Positions 37,511 to 45,756 of a stretch of DNA of 56,366 nucleotides are shown here, in pieces. Location: positions 1 to 56,366 of the forward strand of contig JAAURD010000008.1 of the NCBI GenBank assembly GCA_012034075.1. The letters are read 5' to 3'. A model generated the notes under the pieces. That model was given only the letters and a program-made list of their open reading frames with translations, was not told the origin of the DNA and did not search any database. Numbering within the stretch: the first letter of the stretch is position 1; each line of letters opens with the position of its first letter. A program made the position numbers and the translations under genes. This stretch comes from Chloroflexaceae bacterium (GTDB lineage Bacteria; Chloroflexota; Chloroflexia; Chloroflexales; Chloroflexaceae).

Positions 37511-37877
37511 CTGTATCATCCTCTCGTAACGTACCATCACAGAACAATACCCATGTGAACAGTGTCTACTGAACAGTATACACCCTGATTCGGTATCCTT
37601 GATCAGTGGGGTAGAAGCGAGTTGGTAGAGCAACGACGTTCATCGTGACTTGGCAGGAACAGGCAGACCAGCAGGCGTTTTTTCCGCAGCCAGCCAGAGT
37701 CCGCCTGAACGTTGCAAGAGCCATGCGTATTGTCGTTCTTTTCATGCATCAGGTGAATATGGTACAATAAAAAGGAAACAAACCATTGGGAGAAGGAAAC
37801 GCAAAAACAAATGCTTTCCTTGTCTTTCAGGTTGTTATCAACTCAACCTGAATCAACTTCCACCAGAAACACACATC
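37511..37877. other. Divergent promoter region, URO-D gene and asparaginase-like gene
   Basis: 367 bp without a supported gene. It contains a direct repeat GAACAGT (37557-37563 and 37571-37577) near a TATACT box facing the URO-D gene, the rightward extended -10 at 37760-37768, and an 8-bp hairpin (TCAGGTTG at 37827-37834 with CAACCTGA) shortly before the asparaginase-like start. Confidence 0.45.
37740..37768 (+). promoter_or_regulatory. Extended -10 promoter of the asparaginase-like gene
   Basis: TGGTACAAT at 37760-37768 is an extended -10 element; TTTCAT 17 nt upstream is a weak -35. The leader is about 100 nt and contains an 8-bp hairpin. Confidence 0.4.
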
Positions 37878-38846
37878 ATGAAACGAATTGTAGTACTCAC
37901 AACCGGCGTTGGCATTATTGTCAAACAGAGTCCGATGGTTGGTGGTTCTATTCCATCGCTCAAAGGTGATGACTTTATGGCATTGATGCCACGTGAAGGA
38001 GTTGATCTCGTCTTTGAAGAGGTAGGCAATCGCCCTGGTAGTCATTTGACCCCAACCAACGCCCTTGAACTGTCCCACTACATCGAGTCGATTTTGCTCG
38101 ACCCGGCGGTTAGTGGTGTGGTGGTTACCCACGGCACCGATACGCTTGAGGAGACGGCGTACTTGCTCGATCTGACGATCCAAAGCCCAAAGCCAGTCAT
38201 TGTGACCGGTGCGATGCGCCCAACCAATCATCAAGGATACGACGGGATTATTAACTTGACCGATGCTATTCGGCTGGCAGCTTCGGACAAGGCCGGCAAT
38301 ATGGGGGTGCTGGTGCTGCTCAATCACGAAATCCATGCAGCCAGTCAAGTACAGTGTTTGTACGCGCAGGCACTCCAGGCATTTCAATCACCCGAAAGTG
38401 GGCCGCTAGGACGCATTATGATGGATCAGATTCGCTGGTACCAGCGACCACTCAATCGTCAGTATATCCCCTGTGCACGCCTCGAACCGATGGTCGAGCT
38501 GGTTCGGCTAACGCAGGGAACCGATGATCGGTTATTGCGGTGTCTCAATGGTCTGGGTTTGGCCGGTCTGGTTCTGGAAGTCTTTGGCAGCGGACGAGTT
38601 CCGCCCTGGTGGTTACCGGCCATCAGTGAGGCCATTGCTCAACGCACGGCTATTGCAATTACATCGCGGTGTATGGTAGGCGGTCTGGGCGATGAATATG
38701 GGTATGTTGGTGCATATCATGACCTGCGTCGGTCAGGTGTGCTGCTGGTAAGCAATCTCAATGGTATGAAAACACGTATTAAGCTAATGGTCGCTCTGGG
38801 TGCAGCACGCAACAATGAGGAGTTGCACAGGTGGTTTCAAACATAG
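37878..38846 (+). CDS. L-asparaginase family protein lacking the N-terminal nucleophile Thr
   Basis: A 322-residue member of the asparaginase/glutaminase family. The second catalytic motif THGTDT (84-89) and the TGAMRP loop are intact. The first motif, normally TTGGTI, reads TTGVGI (residues 8-13): the nucleophilic Thr is Gly12 and the preceding Gly is Val11. GGSIPSLKGDDF and the C-terminal SRCMVGG-like segment otherwise follow bacterial type I/II enzymes. The protein may be inactive, altered in chemistry, or the motif may carry base errors. The start at 37878 has no clear Shine-Dalgarno. It precedes coaX by 73 bp on the same strand. Regulation may involve the leader hairpin. Confidence 0.8.
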   Translation: MKRIVVLTTGVGIIVKQSPMVGGSIPSLKGDDFMALMPREGVDLVFEEVGNRPGSHLTPTNALELSHYIESILLDPAVSGVVVTHGTDTLEETAYLLDLTIQSPKPVIVTGAMRPTNHQGYDGIINLTDAIRLAASDKAGNMGVLVLLNHEIHAASQVQCLYAQALQAFQSPESGPLGRIMMDQIRWYQRPLNRQYIPCARLEPMVELVRLTQGTDDRLLRCLNGLGLAGLVLEVFGSGRVPPWWLPAISEAIAQRTAIAITSRCMVGGLGDEYGYVGAYHDLRRSGVLLVSNLNGMKTRIKLMVALGAARNNEELHRWFQT

Positions 38847-38919
38847 CACAGATGCATGAGCAATGGCGCATTCTTTATCCCTTCATCATCTGTGATGTAA
38901 TTGGTGATGGAAGGATAGA

Positions 38920-39759
38920 ATGCTTTTAACAGTCGATATTGGCAACACCAACATTAAACTTGGCGTCTATGATCATGACACACTGGTCGCTTACTGGCGC
39001 ATCGTTACCGATCGATGCAAACTGGCTGATGAATATGCGGTATTAGTACATAATTTACTGAAAATGTCTCATTTGGATATGAGTTCGTTGCGTGGGTGTG
39101 TTATTTCGTGTGTGGTGCCACCACTGACAAGTCAATTTCGCGATCTGGCACAGCGCTACCTGCAGGTTGAGCCAATCGTGCTGGGCTTACATGTCGAAAC
39201 GGGGCTACGTTATCTGGTCGATACTCCCAATGAACTGGGCGCTGACCGGATTGCCAATAGCCTGGCGGCATACCATCTGGTTCAGGGGCCAGTGATTGCG
39301 ATTGCTTTGGGTACGGCAACCGCATTTGATGTGGTTAATGGGCAGGGTGAATATATTGGTGGCGCCATCGCACCAGGTATCAGTATCAGTGCGGAGGCGC
39401 TCTTTCGTTCGGCAGCACGCCTGTACCAGGTAGAGTTGATCCGCCCACCGCAGGTGATTGGCAAGAATACAGTGCATTATATCCAATCAGGATTAATCCT
39501 GGGCTATGCCGGTCTGGTTGAGGGCCTGGTCAAGCGTATGCAGACCGAACTGGGTGAACCCTGTACCGTGGTTGCGACTGGCGGTCTGGCCGAGGTCATT
39601 GCCCAGGAGACTCAATCGATTACGCACGTAGAACCCTATTTGACCCTTGAGGGCCTGCGCCTGATTTATACAATGAACACAAACCAGCCACGATGGCATA
39701 CTAATGGTACAAAAAGACAAGCAATTGAGGTAAATGGTGAGTGTTATTCCGCCGCTTGA
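38920..39759 (+). CDS. coaX: Type III pantothenate kinase
   Basis: Phosphorylates pantothenate, the first step of coenzyme A synthesis, with ATP and usually a monovalent cation. The 279-residue ASKHA-fold protein has the phosphate-1 motif VDIGNTNIKLGVY (5-17), DRIANSLAAYHL and GTATAFDVVN (phosphate-2 region), GGAIAPGIS and ATGGLAEVIAQ (adenosine motif). Its C-terminal 25 residues are polar and extend past the usual end; they overlap the start of menG by 26 bp. GGAAGG lies upstream. The gene starts a coaX-menG-DUF4230 run. Type III kinases are insensitive to CoA feedback (family knowledge). Confidence 0.94.
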   Translation: MLLTVDIGNTNIKLGVYDHDTLVAYWRIVTDRCKLADEYAVLVHNLLKMSHLDMSSLRGCVISCVVPPLTSQFRDLAQRYLQVEPIVLGLHVETGLRYLVDTPNELGADRIANSLAAYHLVQGPVIAIALGTATAFDVVNGQGEYIGGAIAPGISISAEALFRSAARLYQVELIRPPQVIGKNTVHYIQSGLILGYAGLVEGLVKRMQTELGEPCTVVATGGLAEVIAQETQSITHVEPYLTLEGLRLIYTMNTNQPRWHTNGTKRQAIEVNGECYSAA

Positions 39760-40528
39760 AGAAAAGGCGAGCTATATCAAGCGTTCGTTCGCTGATATCG
39801 CAACGACCTATGATCGCACCAACTCGGTCATGACATTTGGCATGCATCAACTGTGGCGTCATTATGTGGTCGAAGCCATGGCTGCACCGGTGGATGGACG
39901 GGCGCTAGATGTTGGCACCGGGACGGGCGATTTTCTCCCATTGCTTTCGGCCTGGATGCCGCATGGCATGGCCGTGGGAGTTGATTTTTGTTTGCCCATG
40001 ATGCATGCCGGGCAAGCAAAACTTGATTCGTCACCCGCCAGTGACATAGCCGCAGAAACGGTGAACCACAACGGGCACCCTGAGTTCCAGTTGCCCGACA
40101 CGGGGAAAGCAGGCATGATCGCTCTGGTTGGTGGCGATGGCCTCATGCTGCCCTTTGCCGATAACAGTTTTGATGTGATTACTACTGGCTTTGTGATGCG
40201 CAATGTCACCAATATTGGCGCAGCTTTTGCCGAAATGTGGCGGGTTACGCGCCCAGGTGGGACGGTTGGGTGTCTTGAAGTTGCCCAACCGAAGAATCCG
40301 CTCTTGCGTCTGGGCCATGGGGTGTACTTTCACCAAATAGTGCCCTGGATTGGTGGCATGCTCAGCGGAAATTATCGATTTTATCGCTATCTCCCACGTT
40401 CTGCGACGCTTTTTCCGGCACCCGATCAACTGGCTCAGATAATGCAAGCGGCCGGCTGGCAGCATGTTCACTATCGCTTGCTTGGCTTCGGGGCGGTTGC
40501 TGTGCATGTAGGAGTGAAATTACCATGA
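39734..40528 (+). CDS. menG: Demethylmenaquinone methyltransferase (UbiE/MenG)
   Basis: Final C-methylation of menaquinone. The 264-residue protein has the UbiE signature: FADIATTYDRTNSVMTFGMHQLWR, motif I ALDVGTGTGDFLPLLSAW, FDVITTGFVMRNVTNIGAAF, and NYRFYRYLPRSATLFPAPDQLA near the end. An insertion of about 30 residues (LDSSPASDIAAETVNHN region) sits between motif II and the core, and is not usual for the family. Its start lies within coaX, in another frame, and its stop overlaps the next gene by 4 nt (ATGA). The menaquinone product would serve the respiratory and photosynthetic chain, including the nuo complex encoded in this window. Confidence 0.9.
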   Translation: MVSVIPPLEEKASYIKRSFADIATTYDRTNSVMTFGMHQLWRHYVVEAMAAPVDGRALDVGTGTGDFLPLLSAWMPHGMAVGVDFCLPMMHAGQAKLDSSPASDIAAETVNHNGHPEFQLPDTGKAGMIALVGGDGLMLPFADNSFDVITTGFVMRNVTNIGAAFAEMWRVTRPGGTVGCLEVAQPKNPLLRLGHGVYFHQIVPWIGGMLSGNYRFYRYLPRSATLFPAPDQLAQIMQAAGWQHVHYRLLGFGAVAVHVGVKLP

Positions 40529-42048
40529 CCCGAAACCAGGATAAAGCTCAGACGAATCATCCATCCGATCAGCACGCCGAAACGATTATGAATCAGCGTA
40601 TCCAGCGGGCGGGGGCGGATTCTGAGGCGTACCACCGTCAACGACGTGAGACGATTATGGATCAGCGACTGCGGGCAGCACGTCATACCGAAGAAGCAGA
40701 CGAGGAACTGCTCGAAGATTTGATGACCGACTCGGCATGGCTACCGACTGATGCTGAAGTGGAGTTTCCGTCTGAGCCAGCGCATGGGCGAGCAAACCAG
40801 CGTTCTGCCGATAATGAACCAGCCGAACCCGTTCGGCGAACACACCCACGCCCACCATATGACGACGGCGACTATGCCGATGATGCGCCAGCCAAACCCG
40901 TTCGGCGCCCGCACCTACTTCCAGAAGATGACGACCGTGAATATGTCGATGATGAGCCAGTCGAACCCGTTCGGCAGAAGCGCCCACGTCCACACTACGC
41001 TGCTGACGATGCGTTTGCAGCAGAAGATGCGCCGGTACGATCGCCTCGCTCACGTCAACGGTCACCACACGATGATGCTGCGTTTGCAGCAGAAACCGGG
41101 CAACCTGCCCGTCCACGACGGAGACCCGGAACGATTATGGATCAACGGCTGCGTTCTGCGGGTTATATTGAGCCAGATGAAGAGGACGACGAAGCCTATT
41201 ATACGCCACCGCGCCGGCCCCGTCGCACCGTCCCATCATCGGTTCAAGGGGGTTCAACGCGCCATCATATGCCCATACCCGATCCATCGTATGACTATGC
41301 CTACCGTATACCAGCAGGCGCACCACGCCCCATGCCCAGGAGCAACCCATCAAGTGGGCAATTTGGTTGTCTTCAGGCTTTTATGGCAGTGATGCTGGTT
41401 ATCCTGATTGGTCTGATTGTGCTGCTCTTTTCGGCGGGTGGTGTTGCTCAGCATATTGCTGGCTGGATACCCAACGTTGGTGAGCAAGAGATGGACATAC
41501 GTGCCACGGGGCCGGCGATTCTGAGTCAGATTCAGCAACTGAACCGGCTTGAGACAACATCGTATACCATGGAACAGGTGTTTGAGGCGAGTGTGGATAG
41601 TAAGTTCTTTCCCAACCCGCTTACCAGCGATCGGATTCTTTTGGTTGCCAGTGCAGACACCGTGGCAGGGATTGATCTGAGCAAACTGACTCAATCAGAT
41701 GTCATTATTGCGCCAGATGGCTCGACTGTGACGATCTATCTGCCGCCAGTAGAGATATTGAGTACCTACCTCAATAACGATCGCACACGCGTCTTTGATC
41801 GTGACCAGGGGTGGCTGGCCGGGACGAACCCGGAGATGGAAACGTGGGTGCGTCAGATCGCTGAGGAGCGGCTGTTGAACGCGGCGTGCGAAAATGGTAT
41901 TCTGGAACGAGCGGCACAAGATAGCCAGCAAGCGGTTGAGCAGTTTTTGCGCCTGGCGGGGTATGAGCAAATTGTCGTGATTGCAGCACCAGTACCATCG
42001 TGTACCACTGTTGATACCGAACTGATACCGCCAGAACCAGGGCAATAG
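40525..42048 (+). CDS. DUF4230 membrane protein with repeated TIMDQRL motifs
   Basis: A 507-residue protein, one TM segment near 282-308 (LQAFMAVMLVILIGLIVLLFS). The N-terminal 280 residues are disordered, acidic/Arg/Pro-rich and contain three copies of a TIM(N/D)QR(L/I)RxAG-type motif (near residues 20, 44 and 204), plus three repeats of EPV(R/K)xxHxRP-type units (near 100, 120 and 146). The external C-terminal domain (about 325-505) resembles DUF4230: RLETTSYTMEQVFEA, then ILLVASADTVAGIDL, VTIYLPPVEILSTYL and a hydrophobic helical tail. The ATG overlaps menG's stop (ATGA). The function is unknown; the short motifs may bind a cytoplasmic partner. Confidence 0.72.
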   Translation: MTRNQDKAQTNHPSDQHAETIMNQRIQRAGADSEAYHRQRRETIMDQRLRAARHTEEADEELLEDLMTDSAWLPTDAEVEFPSEPAHGRANQRSADNEPAEPVRRTHPRPPYDDGDYADDAPAKPVRRPHLLPEDDDREYVDDEPVEPVRQKRPRPHYAADDAFAAEDAPVRSPRSRQRSPHDDAAFAAETGQPARPRRRPGTIMDQRLRSAGYIEPDEEDDEAYYTPPRRPRRTVPSSVQGGSTRHHMPIPDPSYDYAYRIPAGAPRPMPRSNPSSGQFGCLQAFMAVMLVILIGLIVLLFSAGGVAQHIAGWIPNVGEQEMDIRATGPAILSQIQQLNRLETTSYTMEQVFEASVDSKFFPNPLTSDRILLVASADTVAGIDLSKLTQSDVIIAPDGSTVTIYLPPVEILSTYLNNDRTRVFDRDQGWLAGTNPEMETWVRQIAEERLLNAACENGILERAAQDSQQAVEQFLRLAGYEQIVVIAAPVPSCTTVDTELIPPEPGQ

Positions 42049-42165
42049 GCAAAATCTGATCGGGTTGTACGAGGATTTGGTGCGGCGTTACGTTCATGCT
42101 CAACAAAGCTGTTTTTTGAAACCACCCAACGGTGTGTTGTTGATACACCTTGTCAGGAGTTTGTG

Positions 42166-43212
42166 ATGACCGAGAGATCTTCAAGCTCGTTTGATACCAA
42201 CATGCTTACTGATGAACAACCGGGCGGCCCGGTCCAATTTGCGCTGATGAGCCAGCTTGCACATATCAGTGCAACAATAGCGGATCTTACGACCCTGCTT
42301 AACACGACTCTCACGACCTGTCTGGATTATTTGCCACTGGAGGGAATGCTGATCTGGCTCCGGGCCAATGAACAGGATGTATTCACCCCATCGGTTTCCT
42401 ATCTGCCTGCTGATAGTAGTACCAGTGCGCTGCCAATGGATGCATCACTGGTGCTAAACCTGCAAGAAGAAGGCTATCTGTTGCTGAACGCAACAGATGT
42501 TGAAGATATCATGTTTATTCCAGACTATGCCGGCATTGCGCTCGTGCCCATTCACAATGGTGAGAGCTTACTAGCTCTGCTTGGCGTCATTGCGCCCGAA
42601 GCGACCCTTGCTCCACTGAAAGAACTGATTATCACCATTGGGAATTTGCTGAGTGGGCCGATTGCGGCTGACTGGTTGCGTGAGCAATATACGGAAGCCA
42701 GCAATGTTGCCGACACACTGTTTCAGTTTGCCGGCGAATTACGTTCGCAGAACAGCTTGGCCGATATTTTGAGCACGCTCAATAAGCTGACCTTACGGGT
42801 TTTTCACTGTGATTGGTCATCCGTCTATATGTGGAAAGATAATGCATTCACTCCGATTCAAATTATGACTCGTGTGGGTGAACAACCGGTTATCGATGAA
42901 CCCGTGCTGAAACCATCGCAAGATGCCCTGCTTGAGCTTATCTTTGAAAACCCAGATTTGTTTGCCATTACCGATCTGCGCGAACAACCCAATGCATTAC
43001 CGCTCTACCTGGAACGCCATGATCTACGCGGTCTGGTGCTGGTCCCCATTACGCAACGTCTGACTGATACCCCAATGGGTTTGTTTACGCTGGGGTACCG
43101 TATGCCGCTATCGCCCTTGAGTAGTCGGGCCATTGCCCTGGCCCATGGGCTTGCCCGAATGGTTGCGATTGCCCTGGAGCAGACCAGGCTCCGTCTTGCA
43201 ACCAATAGTTAA
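42166..43212 (+). CDS. Protein with two GAF domains
   Basis: A 348-residue soluble protein. AGGAG lies 6 nt before the ATG at 42166. Two GAF-like domains are separated by a helical connector: the first about 25-165 (LLNTTLTTCLDYLPLEGMLIWLRAN, GIALVPIHNGESLLALLGVIAP), the second about 185-345 (LNKLTLRVFHCDWSSVYMWKDN, RGLVLVPITQRLTDTPMGLFTL). No kinase, cyclase or HTH output domain is fused, so it would act through partners or as an orphan sensor. No chromophore Cys in a phytochrome-type position is obvious. It is 117 bp after the DUF4230 gene, which may be a separate transcript. Confidence 0.75.
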   Translation: MTERSSSSFDTNMLTDEQPGGPVQFALMSQLAHISATIADLTTLLNTTLTTCLDYLPLEGMLIWLRANEQDVFTPSVSYLPADSSTSALPMDASLVLNLQEEGYLLLNATDVEDIMFIPDYAGIALVPIHNGESLLALLGVIAPEATLAPLKELIITIGNLLSGPIAADWLREQYTEASNVADTLFQFAGELRSQNSLADILSTLNKLTLRVFHCDWSSVYMWKDNAFTPIQIMTRVGEQPVIDEPVLKPSQDALLELIFENPDLFAITDLREQPNALPLYLERHDLRGLVLVPITQRLTDTPMGLFTLGYRMPLSPLSSRAIALAHGLARMVAIALEQTRLRLATNS

Positions 43213-43251
43213 TCTCTGACCAATAGAACACCTCTGGGGAGAGAGAGCGGG

Positions 43252-43294
43252 CGCGGTTGGGATGTTCTGGTTCTGTTCAGGCATTCCAACCGCG
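43252..43294 (+). terminator. Hairpin after the GAF gene
   Basis: Arms 43252-43264 and 43282-43294 form a 13-bp stem with one G-U pair and a 17-nt loop, 39 bp after the GAF stop codon. AAAA follows rather than T, so termination is inferred from stem strength. Confidence 0.5.
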
Positions 43295-43372
43295 AAAACG
43301 GGTTGAGTATGCTCAAGGTCTCCCCGCGTTGGTGTTACCCATACGTCCTCGGAATACGTATCCTCATAGATT

Positions 43373-43531
43373 ATACCAAATGGCAAGCATCGATATGAGA
43401 CGTAGGTGCGGCTTGCAGCCGCACGGCGGTTGGGACGACCGCACGCACGTATCAGACGGAGGTACGACGCCCAGCCTGCGGCGCTCCGCGTTCGATCACA
43501 GCGCATACCAGTGATCACCCGAATTTGGTAT
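43373..43531. mobile_element. MITE-like or IS-remnant element, copy 2
   Basis: The right end, read on the minus strand, is ATACCAAATTCGGGTGATCAC (43531-43511), matching the left end of copy 1 at 19 of 21 positions. The left end begins ATACCAAA at 43373 and then diverges, so this copy is degenerate or chimeric. Its 159-bp interior is more GC-rich than flanking DNA and holds a perfect 8-bp hairpin (43406-43424). No transposase is present. Confidence 0.5.
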
Positions 43532-43576
43532 CAGGCTGATTCTCCATTCTTTTCCCAGAACTGGTCGTGAAGCGAT

Positions 43577-43605
43577 TTGCAATGATAGTAAATATCAGGT
43601 ATACT
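43577..43605 (+). promoter_or_regulatory. Promoter of the PAS-STAS gene
   Basis: TTGCAA (43577-43582), 17 nt, TATACT (43600-43605). The predicted start near 43612 leaves a leader of about 145 nt before the ATG at 43757. Confidence 0.5.
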
Positions 43606-43756
43606 TATGCACGACGTTTCACGATTATATCTTATACGAATGTGTGTTTGCCATGGCTCTTGCCATGGGCATAGCAGATTGCCCCGATAAAACTGGGAGG
43701 CAGAAGTATGAACATGCGTATGAGGAACGTAAGCAATTTATAAGAAGGCACATATT

Positions 43757-45034
43757 ATGACTGTATCAGGGGAAGATGCTGTACAGAACAGCATGATGGA
43801 AGCATTGCAGCAGGAGAATCGTGATCTTCGTGAGCAACTGCACCAACTGAAACACGAACGGGACGCACTGCAAGCACGTTACCAGTGGATGGAGGCGATG
43901 TTGCAACAGAGTCATATTCCTATCTGTTTCTGGTCGGGAGCAGACCAGATGTATGTATTTGCCAATCAGGCGTATCTCACACGTACTGCCAAACCCGATG
44001 CAATAGGGAAACCCCTGCGTCAGGTATTTGCCGAGGATGAAGTTCCCGGTTTGATGGATCTGGTTGAGCGGTGTTATCGCGAAGGGGAAACCCAGATTAT
44101 TCCAGAGGCGTTTGTCTGGCTTGAAAACGAGGAGACCGGTGAGCGCGAAGAACTCTGGTATAACTTAATCCATAACCCGGTACGTAATGCTGAAGGGGAC
44201 GTGATGGGGGTATCCCTCTTTGCGATGGATGTTACGAAACAGGTGCGTCTGGCTAAACAATTCCACATATTTCACGCCCTGGTGGAAAACGCAGCTGATG
44301 GGATTGGGGTTGCGAAGTCCGATGGTACCATTACTTATGCCAATCCGGCTTACCGTCAGATGCTGCTCTATGGCAATGAACTGGTTGGCAGCAATATTCT
44401 GGATTCATATGCCGAACCAGCCGAAAAGATGATGGCCCTGGTCCAACATGTTACCGAAAGTGGCTACTGGCAGGGCGAATTGACCTACCAGCGCAAAGAT
44501 GGCAGTACCTTTCCCGGCATGCTCTCGGCCTTTTCGATTAGCAATCCAGCGGGACAGGTGCAGGCTGTAGCGGGTATTGTGCATGATGTTACCGAGCAAC
44601 GGCGACAGGAGGCAGAACGCACGAGTTTCCAACAGCAGCTGATTGAAGTACAGCGTCAGGCCCTGCGAGAGCTTTCCACACCACTTATCCCTATCTCCGA
44701 TGATGTGGTGATTATGCCGCTGATTGGGACGATTGATAGCAACCGAGCACAGATGGTGATGGAGACGTTGCTTGAAGGAATCGCTCATTACCAGGCTGAA
44801 TTGGTCATTATTGATATAACAGGTGTAATTGTGGTTGATACCCAGGTAGCCCAGACATTTATTCAGGCGGCTCAGGCGGTCAAATTGCTGGGGGCAAGGG
44901 TTATGTTAACGGGGATACAGCCACAAATCGCGCAGACGCTGGTTCATCTGGGGGTTGATCTGAGCACTATTGAAACACGTGGCAGCCTGCAGGCTGGTAT
45001 TACTGCTGCTCTGCAACATGAGTTCCGTTCGTAG
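43757..45034 (+). CDS. PAS-PAS-STAS sensor (RsbR/stressosome-like)
   Basis: A 425-residue cytoplasmic signalling protein. AAGAAGG lies 8 nt before the ATG. An N-terminal coiled coil (about 10-45) leads to PAS 1 (about 50-160; ICFWSGADQMYVFANQAYL) and PAS 2 (about 170-290; GIGVAKSDGTITYANPAYRQML, with a PAC-like GIVHDVTEQRR end). The STAS domain (about 315-420) has DDVVIMPLIGTIDSNRAQMVMETLL and IIDITGVIVVDTQVAQTFIQAAQ. The phosphorylatable Ser/Thr of STAS anti-sigma antagonists is replaced here by the sequence VVDTQV, in which Thr remains available. Such proteins integrate signals for stressosome or kinase partners. No RsbS/RsbT genes are nearby. Confidence 0.85.
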   Translation: MTVSGEDAVQNSMMEALQQENRDLREQLHQLKHERDALQARYQWMEAMLQQSHIPICFWSGADQMYVFANQAYLTRTAKPDAIGKPLRQVFAEDEVPGLMDLVERCYREGETQIIPEAFVWLENEETGEREELWYNLIHNPVRNAEGDVMGVSLFAMDVTKQVRLAKQFHIFHALVENAADGIGVAKSDGTITYANPAYRQMLLYGNELVGSNILDSYAEPAEKMMALVQHVTESGYWQGELTYQRKDGSTFPGMLSAFSISNPAGQVQAVAGIVHDVTEQRRQEAERTSFQQQLIEVQRQALRELSTPLIPISDDVVIMPLIGTIDSNRAQMVMETLLEGIAHYQAELVIIDITGVIVVDTQVAQTFIQAAQAVKLLGARVMLTGIQPQIAQTLVHLGVDLSTIETRGSLQAGITAALQHEFRS

Positions 45035-45043
45035 GGAAACAAA

Positions 45044-45087
45044 GGATGCATAGGAAAAAGCGAGTTGGGTAGGGCGACTATGCATCC
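45044..45087. terminator. Bidirectional terminator-like hairpin
   Basis: GGATGCATAG (45044-45053) and CTATGCATCC (45078-45087) form a perfect 10-bp stem with a 24-nt loop. It lies between the convergent PAS-STAS gene (ends 45034) and rplL (ends 45120). Confidence 0.5.
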
Positions 45088-45119
45088 CCGGTGTTGGTTG
45101 TGAGAAACTGGCTCGCCGA

Positions 45120-45549
45120 TTATTTCACTTCAACGGTAGCGCCAGCTTCGGTCAGTTTGGTCTTGGCCGCCTCGGCCTCTTCTTTGCTCACGCCCTCTTT
45201 TTATTGGTTTGGGCGCACTTTTCGACCAAAGTCTTTTGGCCTCTTTGAGGCCCAGGGTGGTCAGTTCACGCACTGCCTTAATGACTTTGATCTTCTCAGC
45301 GCCGATTTCTTTCAAGATAACGTCAAATTCAGTCTGTTCTTCGGCCGGCGCAGCTGCGGCGGCGCCGTTTCCACCGCCATCAGCAGCCGGGGCTGTCCCT
45401 GCAGGCATCATCATGGGCGCACCCATAGCGACGGGTGCAGCAGCAGTAACGCCCCAGCGTTCTTCCATTTCTTTCTTCAGTTCGACCAGTTCCAGCACAT
45501 TGAGTTGTTCCAATGCGCTTAAAATGCTTTCGACCTTCTCGCTTGCCAT
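45120..45549 (-). CDS. rplL: Ribosomal protein L7/L12 (bL12), frameshifted in this sequence
   Basis: Forms the ribosomal stalk that recruits translation factors. GAAGGAG precedes the ATG at 45549. The N-terminal dimerisation helix ([26 protein letters not shown], residues 4-29), Ala/Gly hinge and the start of the C-terminal domain ([24 protein letters not shown]) are normal. Between about 45240 and 45186 the sequence departs from the expected KDLVEKAPKPIKEG because of apparent extra bases in A and T runs. Downstream, the frame ending at 45120 reads [23 protein letters not shown], the correct C-terminus. A functional cell needs this gene, so the breaks are most likely sequencing or assembly errors. 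Confidence 0.92.
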
Positions 45550-45756
45550 GCTATTTGACTCCTTCTATGATATGATCACTTGATTCTTCTGCGTCGATCC
45601 AGGCGCAAGAAACAACGCCCTTCTCTTGTCTTGCACACACAAACATATGAACTCGTCTCAAAAACCACCTGATAACATTTTCTGCAGCATCAGAAAGCAG
45701 TCGGGACAAGCGGCGATCTGTTTTTGAGACTGCTTCATGGGTCATAGAACCATGTG

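Larger units (their letters stand above)
43213..43756. other. Intergenic region with terminator, repeat element and promoter
   Basis: 544 bp with no supported gene. In order: a 13-bp hairpin (43252-43294), a repeat element (43373-43531) containing a GC-rich hairpin (GTGCGGCT/AGCCGCAC, 43406-43424), and a promoter (43577-43605) for the PAS-STAS gene. Confidence 0.6.

Noticed and set aside
37650..37877. N-terminal extension of the asparaginase-like protein by 76 residues
   Set aside because: The extension lacks similarity to the family, contains the likely promoter and leader hairpin, and the family N-terminus is at 37878.
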